DNA of 64,000 nucleotides, from positions 186,001-250,000 of the forward strand of contig CP051232.1 of NCBI GenBank assembly GCA_017792445.1. The letters are read 5' to 3'. This document shows positions 8,717 through 17,364 of this stretch, piece after piece. This DNA comes from Maritimibacter sp. (lineage in GTDB: Bacteria > Pseudomonadota > Alphaproteobacteria > Rhodobacterales > Rhodobacteraceae). The position numbers and the translations under genes are program-made. The first letter of the stretch is position 1, and each line of letters begins with the position of its first letter. The notes below the pieces were generated by a model, which searched no databases, was not told the DNA's origin, and saw only the letters and a list, made by a program, of their open reading frames with translations.

Positions 8717-8923
8717 ATGCCGACCGGCACCGTGAAATGGTTCAACACCACAAAGGGCTACGGTTTCATCGCGCCCGACGAGGGCGGCAAGGACGTCTTC
8801 GTGCATATCTCTGCGGTCGAGCGTGCGGGCATGACCGGCCTCGCCGACAACCAGAAGATCGAGTACGAACTGCGTGAAGGCCGTGACGGCCGTGCGTCCG
8901 CTTCGGAACTCAAGGCCATCTGA
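8717..8923 (+). CDS. cspA: cold-shock protein, CspA family
   Basis: 68 residues, one cold-shock domain. The RNA-binding motifs are intact: KWFNTTKGYGFIAPD (RNP1, about residues 7-21) and DVFVHISAVE (RNP2, 26-35). It binds single-stranded nucleic acid and acts as an RNA chaperone in the cytoplasm. ATG at 8717 follows AAGGAGAAACGGA. A GC-rich hairpin lies about 26 bases after the stop. Confidence 0.96.
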   Translation: MPTGTVKWFNTTKGYGFIAPDEGGKDVFVHISAVERAGMTGLADNQKIEYELREGRDGRASASELKAI

Positions 8924-8949
8924 ACGGATCGGCCCGACACCCGTGAAGG

Positions 8950-8970
8950 GCGGCCCCGCCGGGCCGCTTT
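8950..8970 (+). terminator. probable terminator of cspA
   Basis: GCGGCCC at 8950-8956 pairs with GGGCCGC at 8961-8967 around a short CGCC loop, followed by TTTAT. The T run is short, so confidence is moderate. Confidence 0.55.
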
Positions 8971-9075
8971 ATCGGGTCTGCCCGTGGCACGCCCCCGCCG
9001 CGGTCCGGTGACACGATATGTCGTCGCCGCGACTGGTCCCTTTTCCCCGAAGCCCTTTGCCCGGCGCGCGCGCCG

Positions 9076-9375
9076 TCAGCTTTCGGTCTTCTCGGGTGTG
9101 TACCAGTCCTGCCCCATCGCCACGATGCACGACCGCCCCGAGGCGTAGGTCATCAATAGTGTCCATTCGCCCGACTTCGGCGCTTCCCAGATCTCCATGA
9201 TCTGATCCGGGGCCCGCATTCCGGTCCCCCGCCGCTCTGCCAGGTATTCCCGCGACAGGCGGGTATACATCTGGTCGGTCGGTGCGCAGATGATGTCCGG
9301 CAACGGGTTCGCGGCAACGGGCGCCGCCTGTAGCGAAACAGCAAGGATGGCCGGGACGGCCACTCGGATGCTCAT
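9076..9375 (-). CDS. small exported protein of unknown function
   Basis: 99 residues with a clear Sec signal peptide (hydrophobic 4-19, likely cleavage after PVAA at 22). The mature part of about 77 residues contains two cysteines (Cys30, Cys83) that could form a disulphide and a GEWTLLMTYASGRSCIVAMG stretch seen in many small Rhodobacteraceae periplasmic proteins. Function is unknown. GGGAGAC upstream of ATG 9375 supports the start. Confidence 0.72.
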   Translation of the reverse strand: MSIRVAVPAILAVSLQAAPVAANPLPDIICAPTDQMYTRLSREYLAERRGTGMRAPDQIMEIWEAPKSGEWTLLMTYASGRSCIVAMGQDWYTPEKTES

Positions 9376-9575
9376 GGGTAGTCTCCCGGAGTCGTTGGCT
9401 CTGAGAGAAAGTGTAACGGCTTTATGACAACCTGTATATACGTTTGTTATACAAAATTGTCTCTATCCCGGTAACGGTTGCGCCGCCTGCCCGGTCCTGC
9501 GGCATCCTTGCGGTTTGACTCATCCGGGACGGGGGCGGAGACTATAGTTAACGAAGTTATCGGAGTGTGCGGGCC

Positions 9576-10028
9576 ATGCGGATCGCGGGGATCATCCTTC
9601 TGGTGCTGGCGACCGGCTGCACCACTACCGTCTACACCCGCAGCGGCACCTACCCGGCCGAGAAGCAGGCCGACCTGTTGGCCTGCGAGGCGCAGGCGCT
9701 GAAGCTTTTCCCCGTCAGCATGCAGCCCCGCACCACCATCGGCATCGGCGGCACCATCGGGCCGCGTGTCTGTCACGGCTGGCTGTGCACCGGCACCGGG
9801 ATCGGGGTGTACCAGACCGCGCCGGTCTCGACCTACGACGCCAACGCCACGCGCCGCACGCAGGCGGTCGAGAACTGCATGGCGACCAGCAACTACCGCC
9901 GCACGTCGCTGGCGCGCTGCACCCCCGAACAGATCGCCGCCGGCGTCACCTACCCGAAAGGCGCCCCGGACGCGGACGCCTGCGCGGTGCTAGTGGACGG
10001 CGGCGGATGGGTGGCGGTCAATCCGTAG
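9576..10028 (+). CDS. small lipoprotein, unknown function
   Basis: 150 residues beginning MRIAGIILLVLATGC: a lipoprotein signal peptide with lipobox LATGC and lipidated Cys15. The mature part is rich in Thr and Tyr and has further cysteines (for example in LLACEA, PRVCHGWLCTG, VENCMAT and LARCTPEQ), suggesting disulphides in an envelope protein. CGGAG at 9561-9565 is correctly placed for ATG 9576; the GTG at 9567 is too close to it. No family recognised. A tandem palindromic repeat follows directly. Confidence 0.75.
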   Translation: MRIAGIILLVLATGCTTTVYTRSGTYPAEKQADLLACEAQALKLFPVSMQPRTTIGIGGTIGPRVCHGWLCTGTGIGVYQTAPVSTYDANATRRTQAVENCMATSNYRRTSLARCTPEQIAAGVTYPKGAPDADACAVLVDGGGWVAVNP

Positions 10029-10030
10029 GG

Positions 10031-10200
10031 GTGGTGGGTTGAACACCCACCCGACGGTGAACGGCAAAACGCTGGGGTTGGAAGGTGGGTTGGAAACCCA
10101 CCCTACGGTGAACGGCAAAACGTTGGGGGTTGGACGGTGGGTTGGAAACCCACCCTACGGTCCTTGGCAAAGCGTTGGGGTTGGAAACCCACCCTACGTG
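10031..10200. repeat. tandem palindromic repeat array, 51-52 bp period
   Basis: The palindromic core GGTGGGTTGGAAACCCACC, followed by CTACGGTGAACGGCAAAACG or a variant, recurs with GTGGGTT at 10034, 10085 and 10137, plus a truncated fourth copy at 10181-10198. The array fills the whole space between the lipoprotein stop and the thyX stop, so it sits in the 3' regions of two convergent genes. It belongs to the same general type as the clusters near 21.6 and 37.6 kb. Confidence 0.9.
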
Positions 10201-11106
10201 TCAGGCCAGTGCGGCCTGAAACTCCCGCCACTCGCCCTTGGACATGCCCGAAGTCTCCTGCGTTACCTCTTCGCCGCCTAGCATCCGCTTCAGGCAATCC
10301 ACCGCCTTGGACGACAGGGTGACGCCGCCCATCCGGTAATCCTCGAACGCGGCATAGGCGAAGGGCACCCAGTCCTTGACCATCTCGCAAATCGCCTCGG
10401 CATACACGCGGATCTCGTACTGGGCGTGGGAATCCGCGCGCAGACGCAGGAAGTGGAACAGGTTGTGCAGGTCGACCTTCCAATACCACTGGGTGTAGAT
10501 GTTCGCCGGCAGGTTCATCCGCGCAAGTTCGCGCGCCAGACCCTGCTGGCCGTCCTGCGACAGCATCTCTTCGTAGTGGTCATAGGACCGGCCCGCGTCC
10601 GCCTTCAGGATCTCCAGCACACGCTCGGCCTCGGCGCCGGTCAGCACCTCGCCGCGGCCCTGATTGTTGACCGTCGACTGCGCCGCCAGCGCGTCGGGCT
10701 GCGGGATGTAGAACTCGCGGTCGAGGATCGAATAGCGCGCCGAGTACTCGTTCACGTTCGCGGTGCGGTGGCGGATCCACTGGCGGGCGACGAAGACCGG
10801 CAGTTTCACGTGCAGTTTGATCTCGCACATCTCGAACGGGGTCGAGTGCCAGTGCCGCATCAGGTAGCGGATCAGCCCCTCGTCGTTCGACACATGCTTG
10901 GTGCCGGCGCCATAGGACACGCGGGCCGCCTGCACGATGGCGCTGTCGTCGCCCATGTAGTCGATCACGCGGACAAAGCCGTGGTCCAGCACCTCGTGCG
11001 CCTTGTAGAGATGCGCCTCCATGCCCTCGGATACCGCCCGCAGCGTGGGGCGCGGGGTGGCGCGCTGTGCGTCGATCTCGGCTTGCTGTTCAGGCGTCAG
11101 AGGCAT
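10201..11106 (-). CDS. thyX: FAD-dependent thymidylate synthase
   Basis: 301 residues. The ThyX signature [11 protein letters not shown] (RHRx7S) lies at residues 112-122. The enzyme makes dTMP from dUMP with methylene-tetrahydrofolate, FAD and NADPH. The protein is somewhat longer than the smallest ThyX enzymes because of an N-terminal extension (about 25 residues) and a C-terminal tail, as in other alphaproteobacteria. AGGAGCCCC lies before ATG 11106. It is divergent from the lipoprotein/Slam pair across a 212-base gap. Confidence 0.97.
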   Translation of the reverse strand: MPLTPEQQAEIDAQRATPRPTLRAVSEGMEAHLYKAHEVLDHGFVRVIDYMGDDSAIVQAARVSYGAGTKHVSNDEGLIRYLMRHWHSTPFEMCEIKLHVKLPVFVARQWIRHRTANVNEYSARYSILDREFYIPQPDALAAQSTVNNQGRGEVLTGAEAERVLEILKADAGRSYDHYEEMLSQDGQQGLARELARMNLPANIYTQWYWKVDLHNLFHFLRLRADSHAQYEIRVYAEAICEMVKDWVPFAYAAFEDYRMGGVTLSSKAVDCLKRMLGGEEVTQETSGMSKGEWREFQAALA

Positions 11107-11318
11107 GTCGGGGGCTCCTGTGGGTCGGTCGCACGCTATACTACATCTATGTCGCCCGATTGGAATATCCGCGAGATGCTGCAAAGTCGAGACGCCACTC
11201 GGCCGATAGGCGCGGTTTTCCTGCATCACTCATCCGTACCGCGAATCGCGCTTCGTTGACTTGAAGACAAGGCTTCGGCACCTTCCGTCGGAAAGAGGCA
11301 ACAAGAACGAGCAGACCA

Positions 11319-12266
11319 ATGCGTAAATCCGTGGCGGCGCTGGCCGTCCTGTGCCTGTTGGCCGCCTGCGACGGCAACCCCCTTCTGGTGGAAGAAGAAG
11401 ACGTCATCGACGACGGCACCGACGAGGAAGACGGTGTCGAAACGAACGGCGCCGGCATTCCGACCGTCTTGTCGAACAACCTCGAAAGCGTCGTCTACGA
11501 CCCGGCCGCCCGCCGGCTGTTCGTGACGATCAGCGGTCTCGACGGCACGCCCGAAGCGGTCGAATACGACTATAACTCCGCCGCGACCGCCGGCCTTCCC
11601 GCCGGTCATTTCGCGTTCACCCAGCAGGAAGACGCGCTGGATCGCTTCTTCACCGGCATCGTCAAGGAAAGCAGCGACGAAAGCGCGCGCGCCGTGATCG
11701 TGTCCGACGGCGGCCAGTTCAACCGCTTCTTCTGGGGCGGCCACTACGAGCGCGACGGCGACTTCGATCCGCCCAGCTCCGGCGACGGTCCCGGCGAGGG
11801 TCAGGTCAGCTATGCCGGCGATTACGTCGGTCTCGACAACTATTCCGGCCCGGTCCCGCCGCAAAACACCGACCCGACCCTGCAGCCGCAGGCCCCGGGC
11901 CGCGTCGTGGGCAGCGCCTTCGTCAACGTCAACTTCGAAGACATGCAGATCAACGGCTCGGTCTTCAATCGTCAGACGATCGACAACCCCACCCTGCCCG
12001 AGCTGCGCGACATCGTGATGATCGTCACCGAGATTTCCGAGGACGGCACCTTCCTCGGCGAGCTGGAGTTCGACAACGGCGACGACGCCACCGGCAACTA
12101 CGGCGGCATCTTCGGCGGCAACAACGCAAGTTCCGTCGCGGGCCTGTTGGGCTTCATCCCCGATCCCGAGGAACCCGACAGCTGGGAGACCGGCATGTTC
12201 GTCCTGACCCAGTGCGGTCTGGCGGGCGACGATGCCGCGCTCTGCGTCGAAGCGGCCCCGAACTGA
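11319..12266 (+). CDS. probable surface-exposed lipoprotein, TbpB-like barrel
   Basis: 315 residues. Signal peptide MRKSVAALAVLCLLAAC has the lipobox LAAC with lipidated Cys17, followed by a very acidic, probably unstructured tether (residues 22-45). The C-terminal half reads GSAFVNVNFEDMQINGSVFN, then GTFLGELEF and NYGGIFGGNNASSVAG, the alternating pattern and the final G-x-F-x-G-x-x-A-x-x-x-A-G signature of TbpB/Slam-substrate beta barrels. It is followed after one base by a DUF560/Slam-like gene. The ligand is unknown; the surface location is inferred from the partner gene. Confidence 0.78.
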   Translation: MRKSVAALAVLCLLAACDGNPLLVEEEDVIDDGTDEEDGVETNGAGIPTVLSNNLESVVYDPAARRLFVTISGLDGTPEAVEYDYNSAATAGLPAGHFAFTQQEDALDRFFTGIVKESSDESARAVIVSDGGQFNRFFWGGHYERDGDFDPPSSGDGPGEGQVSYAGDYVGLDNYSGPVPPQNTDPTLQPQAPGRVVGSAFVNVNFEDMQINGSVFNRQTIDNPTLPELRDIVMIVTEISEDGTFLGELEFDNGDDATGNYGGIFGGNNASSVAGLLGFIPDPEEPDSWETGMFVLTQCGLAGDDAALCVEAAPN

Positions 12267-12267
12267 T

Positions 12268-13659
12268 ATGCCGCGCCGTCTTCTGACGGCCCTTCTCGCC
12301 GCGGCCGCCCTCGCGGGGGCCCAGCCCCACGGGGCCGCGGCGGAAGAGACCTTTGCCCTGTCCCTTGACGACGCACGCGCCGCCGCAGTCGCCGCTGCCG
12401 TGTCCGGCGACGCCGCGACCGCCGCCGTTCTGGCGGGCGAATTGCTGCGCCACGATCCCGAGGACAGCCAGGCCCTGTTCGCCCTGTCGACCGCCTACCT
12501 CGCCACCCGGCGCTGGGACGCGGCTTACGAGACCAGCCGCAAGGCGTTCCGCTTTGCCGAGGACGACACCGACCGCTATCACGCGGCGCGCGTCGCCTCG
12601 ATCGCCGCGCTTGCGGGCGAGCGGCGCATCCAGTCGCAGTTCTGGCTGCGCCGCGCCGGGGACAACGCGCCAACCGAGGCCGAGCGCAACAAGATCCAGC
12701 GCCAGTTCGCCTACCTGCGGCACGAAACCCCCTTCCGCTTTCAGCTCGACGCCTCGGTCAGCCCGTCCAGCAACATCAACAGCGGCTCGGACAGCGCGTA
12801 CAACATCATCGAAGGCGTGCCGCTGGTCGGCATCCTGTCGCCCGACGCGATGGCGCTGTCGGGCTACATCGCCCAGACCAACCTGCGCCTCAGCTACCGC
12901 CTGCGCCGCTCTGAAACCTCCGAGACCGCGCTGACCGGCGGCTACTACGTCAAACGCGCCTGGCTGGACGACGACGGCAAGGACACCGCACCCGATTTCG
13001 ATGCGGGGCGCCTGGGTGTGACCTCGGCCACTTTCGGCGTCACCCATGTCATGAAGGTGGGCAAGGTGCCGGGCTCTGCGTTGCGGTTCGATGCGGGGCT
13101 GCGCGACTATTGGCAGGGCGGCGACCGGATCTATACCGCGTTCACCGGCGGCGTGTACTACACCCGCCCGCTGACCGAACGGCTGCGCTTCTCGGGCCAA
13201 CTCAGCGCCGAGAAACGAAACTATGCCGACGGCTATGGCGACGAGGGCCTGCTGGGCGGGTTCAACGCCGCGCTGAGCTACCGTTTCGACAACGGCTCGG
13301 TCGTCAGCGTCGCGGCGGGCTACAACGAAAGCGATGTGCCGGGCGACATCTTCGACAGCACCGGCTGGACCGGCAAGGTCAGCTACTCGCTGGGCAAACC
13401 CGTGTTGGGCGTCGACCTGACCGCCGGCATCGGCGTCAGCTTCACCGAATACGCCGACTACACCATGCTGATCTTCCCCGTGCCGGGCGGGCGGCAGGAT
13501 GAAACGGTTTTCTTCGACCTCGAAGGCGTATTCACGCAGGTGGAATACGCCGGCTTCTCGCCCAGCGTCCGGCTGCGCCGCACGATCACCGCCTCGAACG
13601 TGTCGCGCTACGAGATGTCTGAATGGTCGGTCGCGGTGGGCATCCGGTCGAACTTTTGA
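12268..13659 (+). CDS. Slam-like outer-membrane protein (DUF560)
   Basis: 463 residues. Signal peptide (cleavage near AAA/EE, residue 25), a TPR-like N-terminal domain (about 30-150, with DPEDSQALFALSTAYLATRRWDAAYETSRKAF split over two helices each), then a long beta barrel from about 160 ending in the outer-membrane signature VAVGIRSNF with terminal Phe. This is the architecture of surface lipoprotein assembly modulators, which move lipoproteins across the outer membrane. It begins one base after the stop of the lipoprotein gene, so the two are co-transcribed and coupled. Confidence 0.85.
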   Translation: MPRRLLTALLAAAALAGAQPHGAAAEETFALSLDDARAAAVAAAVSGDAATAAVLAGELLRHDPEDSQALFALSTAYLATRRWDAAYETSRKAFRFAEDDTDRYHAARVASIAALAGERRIQSQFWLRRAGDNAPTEAERNKIQRQFAYLRHETPFRFQLDASVSPSSNINSGSDSAYNIIEGVPLVGILSPDAMALSGYIAQTNLRLSYRLRRSETSETALTGGYYVKRAWLDDDGKDTAPDFDAGRLGVTSATFGVTHVMKVGKVPGSALRFDAGLRDYWQGGDRIYTAFTGGVYYTRPLTERLRFSGQLSAEKRNYADGYGDEGLLGGFNAALSYRFDNGSVVSVAAGYNESDVPGDIFDSTGWTGKVSYSLGKPVLGVDLTAGIGVSFTEYADYTMLIFPVPGGRQDETVFFDLEGVFTQVEYAGFSPSVRLRRTITASNVSRYEMSEWSVAVGIRSNF

Positions 13660-13668
13660 CGCCCTGCC

Positions 13669-14682
13669 CTATTCGCCGCAAATGCCCTGCAGGCTCACCC
13701 ATTCGGAATCCCGCAACACCGGCTCGGCGTAAAGCTGGCTGACCGGGTCCGCCTCGATCAGGCCCAGCACCGTCTCGCCGGTGGGATCGAGCGCATAGGC
13801 ATAGGGGGTGGCGGGCACGTCCGCCGCCTCGAACCGGGTCAGAAGCGGCAGGTCCGGCACCGGCGCGGGCTCGGCCGCCAGCAGCGACCGGGCATAGCCC
13901 GACAGAACCGACTGCGATACATCGCCGGTGGTCAGCAGGCGAAACGCGGTGACGGCGCCCGAGTTCTCCAGCAGCAGTTCCACCGGATCGCGCCGCGCGG
14001 CGCGCTCGACCTCGGCCAGCACATAGCCTGCGGTGACGGTCGGGTCGTCCTGATCCTCGACAAGGCTGCGGTTCAGCAGGACGATCCCGCCCGGCAGATG
14101 CGCCGCGTCCTCGACCGCGTCGGGCAGCACGACAATCCGCCCGCCGGGCGGCATCAGGCGCGTCTGCAATCGCTCCAGCGACTTCTGGCCCAGTTCGTTG
14201 CCACAGGGCTGCCCCGCGATCTGACGGATCTCGGCCAGCAGCCGCTGCCCAAGATCGGCGCGTTTGGCGGCGGGCACCACGCTTGCCGCGTGATGCACCA
14301 TCGCGCCCGGCAGCCAGAAGATCCCGCCCAGCAGAACGGCGGCCAATGCGCCGCCCAGAAGATAGTACCGCAACCGGCCCCGGTGCGGTCCGCGCCGCTG
14401 GATCGCGTCGCGGATCCGCTCGATCGCGTCGACCATCTCGGGCGCGGTGATCTCCAGTTCCTCCGGGCTGTCGGGGCCGGGACGGTACAGCGCGGGCTCG
14501 CAGCCTTGGTTGGTGCGCTCGATCGCCGCCAGCGACCAGTGCCCCACGGGACGCCCCGCCCCGTCATAGATGACAAGCGTCGCATCCCCCAGCGACAGGA
14601 TCACATCGCGCCGCTGATCCTCGGGCCCGGCCCGCCAGACCGCTGGAGCCTCCAGCCGCTCGTATTGCGTCAGCGCAGTCAT
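13669..14682 (-). CDS. membrane-anchored protein of unknown function
   Basis: 337 residues with one transmembrane segment (about 106-127) that separates a cytoplasmic N-terminal region (VILSLGDATLVIYDGAGRPVG, resembling a small PH-like or regulatory domain) from a larger periplasmic part containing QPCGNELG and PGGRIVVLPDAVEDAAHLPGGIVLLN. The last phrases recall the substrate region of membrane peptidases, but no HExxH is present, so a peptidase function is not supported. Convergent with the Slam-like gene, nine bases apart. Similar proteins are common in Rhodobacteraceae. Confidence 0.72.
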   Translation of the reverse strand: MTALTQYERLEAPAVWRAGPEDQRRDVILSLGDATLVIYDGAGRPVGHWSLAAIERTNQGCEPALYRPGPDSPEELEITAPEMVDAIERIRDAIQRRGPHRGRLRYYLLGGALAAVLLGGIFWLPGAMVHHAASVVPAAKRADLGQRLLAEIRQIAGQPCGNELGQKSLERLQTRLMPPGGRIVVLPDAVEDAAHLPGGIVLLNRSLVEDQDDPTVTAGYVLAEVERAARRDPVELLLENSGAVTAFRLLTTGDVSQSVLSGYARSLLAAEPAPVPDLPLLTRFEAADVPATPYAYALDPTGETVLGLIEADPVSQLYAEPVLRDSEWVSLQGICGE

Positions 14683-14751
14683 TCCCGCCCGCTCGTTACC
14701 CAAACACCCCTGTTGGCCGAGGACCATAGCGCAGGCTTACGCCGCTGCCAA

Positions 14752-15468
14752 TCAGCGCGCGGGGGCTATCACACCAAGGTCCGAGACGATGACGAATTGA
14801 AGCTCTTTCAGCAGCTTGCGCGCCATCGCCGCCTCGAAGTCCTCGAAGCCCAGCGCCACCTCGATAAAGGCGTCGGGGCCGCGGATCACCTCGGCCGCGT
14901 AGTAGGCTTGCAACTCTCCCACAAGCGGCGATCGCTGGTCGCCCGCGCTGCGCGGGTCTGAACCGATGACCAGCCCGTTGACGGTCACGTCCCCCAGCCC
15001 GCCGCGCACATCGCGCGGGCGCGGGCCGGCATTCGACTTGCCGTCGCCCGACAGGTCCAGCACCCGCCGCCAGCAGGAGGGCTGCGCCGCCAGCGCCTTC
15101 GCCCCTGTCACCATCGCCTCGCCCAGCGCGGTCGACTGAGGCATCGGAGCGCGGCCCGTGGCGCGCAACTTCGCCGCGACACCGGCAAGATCCGTCGCCG
15201 TGGCGATCTCTCGCCAGTCCAGCACCTGCCGTTTCGGCCCGCTTCCGGACCATTCGAACACGTACAGCCGCACCGGCGCCTCGGGCAGCGCAAGGAACGC
15301 GGCCTGCACCTCTGGCATCGTCAGCGCGTTGGCCAGCCCGTCCAGTTGCAGGCGATACTCGGTATCGTCGACAGAGCCCGAGACATCGAGCCCCAGCGCC
15401 AGCGCCTGCCGGCAGGCGGCGTCGGCGGGCGTGGCCAGCAGCGCCGCGAGAAGGGCAAGGAGGCGCAT
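14752..15468 (-). CDS. DUF1194 (VWA-like) secreted protein, copy 1
   Basis: 238 residues: signal peptide (cleavage after TPADA, about residue 18), then a von Willebrand A-like domain of the DUF1194 type. The metal-ion-dependent adhesion site is visible as LDVSGSVDD (DxSxS), and RVLDLSGDGKSNAG supplies the second loop. These exported proteins bind a divalent ion and probably a protein partner; no enzyme activity is known. It starts one base after the stop of the upstream paralogue. ATG 15468 is chosen because it directly precedes a clean signal peptide. Confidence 0.86.
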   Translation of the reverse strand: MRLLALLAALLATPADAACRQALALGLDVSGSVDDTEYRLQLDGLANALTMPEVQAAFLALPEAPVRLYVFEWSGSGPKRQVLDWREIATATDLAGVAAKLRATGRAPMPQSTALGEAMVTGAKALAAQPSCWRRVLDLSGDGKSNAGPRPRDVRGGLGDVTVNGLVIGSDPRSAGDQRSPLVGELQAYYAAEVIRGPDAFIEVALGFEDFEAAMARKLLKELQFVIVSDLGVIAPAR

Positions 15469-15469
15469 C

Positions 15470-16210
15470 TCAGCCGTCCCCCGTCGCGGCATCGCGCGGC
15501 AGCGACCCGACGGCCCGGACCTCTAGCTCGCGCAGCAATTTCTTCCGCATCGCCCGCTCGAAATCGTCGAAATCCAGCGCCTCTTCCACGAAGGCGCCGG
15601 GACCCTTGATCACGTTCTCGCGGTAATAGTCGGACAGCCCGTCCTTCTCGCCCCCGATGGTCAGGCCGTTCACCGTGACCTCGGCCAGCGGAAAGTTCTC
15701 GTAGGCCAGATCGGGCCCGAAACCCTCGTTGTTGCGGCCATCGCCCGAGACGTCGAGCGTGCTGTAAAGACAGTCCGGCCCGCTTTCGAACAGGCCGGCG
15801 GCATAGCCCAGCGAATAGCCGATGGCGGTGGGATAGTCGGCATAACTGCGGATGGACCGTGCTATGCGGCCAGCAACCTCGACCACGTCGTCGCGGGTGT
15901 CCAGCATCGTCCAGTCGACAAGCAGGTCCTGCTGATAGCGGCCGGACCATTCGTAGACCGCCAGCGCCACCGGCTGTTCCGGCAGGGCAAGGATCGCCTC
16001 GACGATCTCGGGCGAGGTCAGCGCCGCGGCAAGGCCCTCGCGTTGCAACCGGTCCTCGGCATTGTCGACGGAGGAAGAGATATCAAGCGCCAGCACCAGT
16101 GCCAGCCGGCAGTCGGCGCGGGCGTCCGGGGCGGCGGCAAGCGCCGCCCCGCAGGTCAGGGCAAGGGCGAAGCGCCTTACCAATGGCCCGTGTTTTCCAT
16201 GCTGGCCCAC
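15470..16210 (-). CDS. DUF1194 (VWA-like) secreted protein, copy 2
   Basis: 246 residues, a paralogue of the downstream gene: LALDISSSVDNAED (DxSxS MIDAS), YSTLDVSGDGRNNEG, and a closing DFDDFERAMRKKLLREL nearly the same as EDFEAAMARKLLKEL in copy 1. A signal peptide ends near DARA. The ATG at 16210 lies inside the end of the glyoxalase gene (34-base overlap); a TTG at 16183 giving VRRFALALTCGAA is an alternative start, so the N-terminus is uncertain. Copies 1 and 2 look like a tandem duplication. Confidence 0.85.
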   Translation of the reverse strand: MGQHGKHGPLVRRFALALTCGAALAAAPDARADCRLALVLALDISSSVDNAEDRLQREGLAAALTSPEIVEAILALPEQPVALAVYEWSGRYQQDLLVDWTMLDTRDDVVEVAGRIARSIRSYADYPTAIGYSLGYAAGLFESGPDCLYSTLDVSGDGRNNEGFGPDLAYENFPLAEVTVNGLTIGGEKDGLSDYYRENVIKGPGAFVEEALDFDDFERAMRKKLLRELEVRAVGSLPRDAATGDG

Positions 16211-16611
16211 GGCTCTTGCGGCGGCAGCGCGTCACCCGCCTGCAAAAGCTCGATCGAGACGTTGTCGGGCGAGCGCACGAACGCCATGTGCCCGTCGCGA
16301 GGCGGCCGGTTGATCACCACGCCCGCGTCCTGAAGCTTGGCGCACATGTCGTAGATGTCGTCCACGGTATAGGCGAGGTGGCCGAAATGGCGGCTGTCCG
16401 AGGGCAGCCCGTCGTCGCCGTCCCAGTTATAGGTCATCTCGACATCGGCGGTGCCGTCGGCCTGATCCGGCGGGCACATGAAGACCAGCGAAAAGCGGCC
16501 CTTCTCGTTGTCCACCCGGCGGCGCTCGACCAGACCCAGCAGTTCGTAGAACGCCTTGGATTTCTCCAGGTCCTTCACGCGAACCATGGTGTGCAGATAC
16601 TTGATACCCAT
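16177..16611 (-). CDS. gloA: lactoylglutathione lyase-like VOC protein
   Basis: 144 residues of glyoxalase I type: MGIKYLHTMVRVKDLEKSKAFYELLG, split at the first VOC module with a metal-ligand His, then VEMTYNWD, GHLAYTVDDIYDMC, and a C-terminal DNVSIELLQ with the metal-ligand Glu. Glyoxalase I isomerises the methylglyoxal-glutathione adduct to S-lactoylglutathione. The ATG at 16611 has GGAGGGAAA upstream. Its 3' end overlaps the start of a DUF1194 gene. Related VOC enzymes cannot be excluded. Confidence 0.85.
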   Translation of the reverse strand: MGIKYLHTMVRVKDLEKSKAFYELLGLVERRRVDNEKGRFSLVFMCPPDQADGTADVEMTYNWDGDDGLPSDSRHFGHLAYTVDDIYDMCAKLQDAGVVINRPPRDGHMAFVRSPDNVSIELLQAGDALPPQEPWASMENTGHW

Positions 16612-16735
16612 TTTCCCTCCGGAACTTTCAGTGCGGTTTTGGCCGGACCCTAGCACGATTGCGCGCCGGGGCCAGTGGCGAGGCGGTGACGGCTGCGTGT
16701 GGCGCGCCTAGGGAAACCGGGTGGAACGGCGCGCC

Positions 16736-17353
16736 CTAGACCTTGCGCAGAAGCAGGTAGGTCATCATTCCCATCGGCGGCAGTTGCTTTTGTTCGACCA
16801 ACTGCAACTCGGGCGGGTCGGTGACCACGTCCATCTCGAAATCCGAATGCCACCCCAGCACGTTCGCCATCGGCGCGGCCATCTTCTCGACCCGCGCAAG
16901 GAACCCCCTGTCGCGGGCGAAGTGGTTCACCACCACCACGTGCCCGCCGGGCCGCAGCACGCGCACCGCCTCGGCCATCACCTTCTCGGGATCGGGCACG
17001 ACCGAGATCACATGCATCAGGGCCACCGCGTCGAAACTCGCGTCCGGGAAATCCAATTCGCGGGCATCCATCTGCCGCAGGTCCTTCACCGCGGTCAGGT
17101 TCATCTCGGACACCTTGGTCCGCGCCTTCGCCAGCATCTCGTGCGAGAAGTCGATCCCGGTCACGTGCCGGTCCGGCGCGTAGTTCGGCAGCGCCAGCCC
17201 CGTGCCCACGCCAATTTCCAGCACTTCCGTCCCGGCCATCTCGTTGATGTGCCCCACAGCGGTCCGGCGCCCCACCTGCGTCACCGCACCGAAGGTGCGA
17301 TCGTAGACGGGCGCCCACCGGGCGTAGGAATTCTTGACGACGTCGATTTCCAA
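16736..17353 (-). CDS. pmtA: phosphatidylethanolamine N-methyltransferase
   Basis: 205-residue class I SAM-dependent methyltransferase. VLEIGVGTG (about residues 44-52) is the SAM loop, GIDFSHEML the acidic loop, and NSYARWAPVYDRTFG at the N-terminus is characteristic of Rhodobacter-type PmtA, which methylates PE three times to phosphatidylcholine at the inner membrane. The start is TTG at 17353, twelve bases after the pssA stop, with AGGGAAG six bases upstream; no suitable ATG lies near. Third gene of the psd-pssA-pmtA operon. Confidence 0.9.
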   Translation of the reverse strand: MEIDVVKNSYARWAPVYDRTFGAVTQVGRRTAVGHINEMAGTEVLEIGVGTGLALPNYAPDRHVTGIDFSHEMLAKARTKVSEMNLTAVKDLRQMDARELDFPDASFDAVALMHVISVVPDPEKVMAEAVRVLRPGGHVVVVNHFARDRGFLARVEKMAAPMANVLGWHSDFEMDVVTDPPELQLVEQKQLPPMGMMTYLLLRKV

Positions 17354-17364
17354 AGTGGTCTTCC

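Noticed and set aside
9515-9548. Sigma-70 promoter TTGACT ... TATAGT before the small lipoprotein gene
   Set aside because: The spacing is 22 bases, well beyond the usual 16-18.
13669-14682. M48-type membrane peptidase
   Set aside because: Loops recall such enzymes, but no HExxH motif can be found, so no peptidase call is made.
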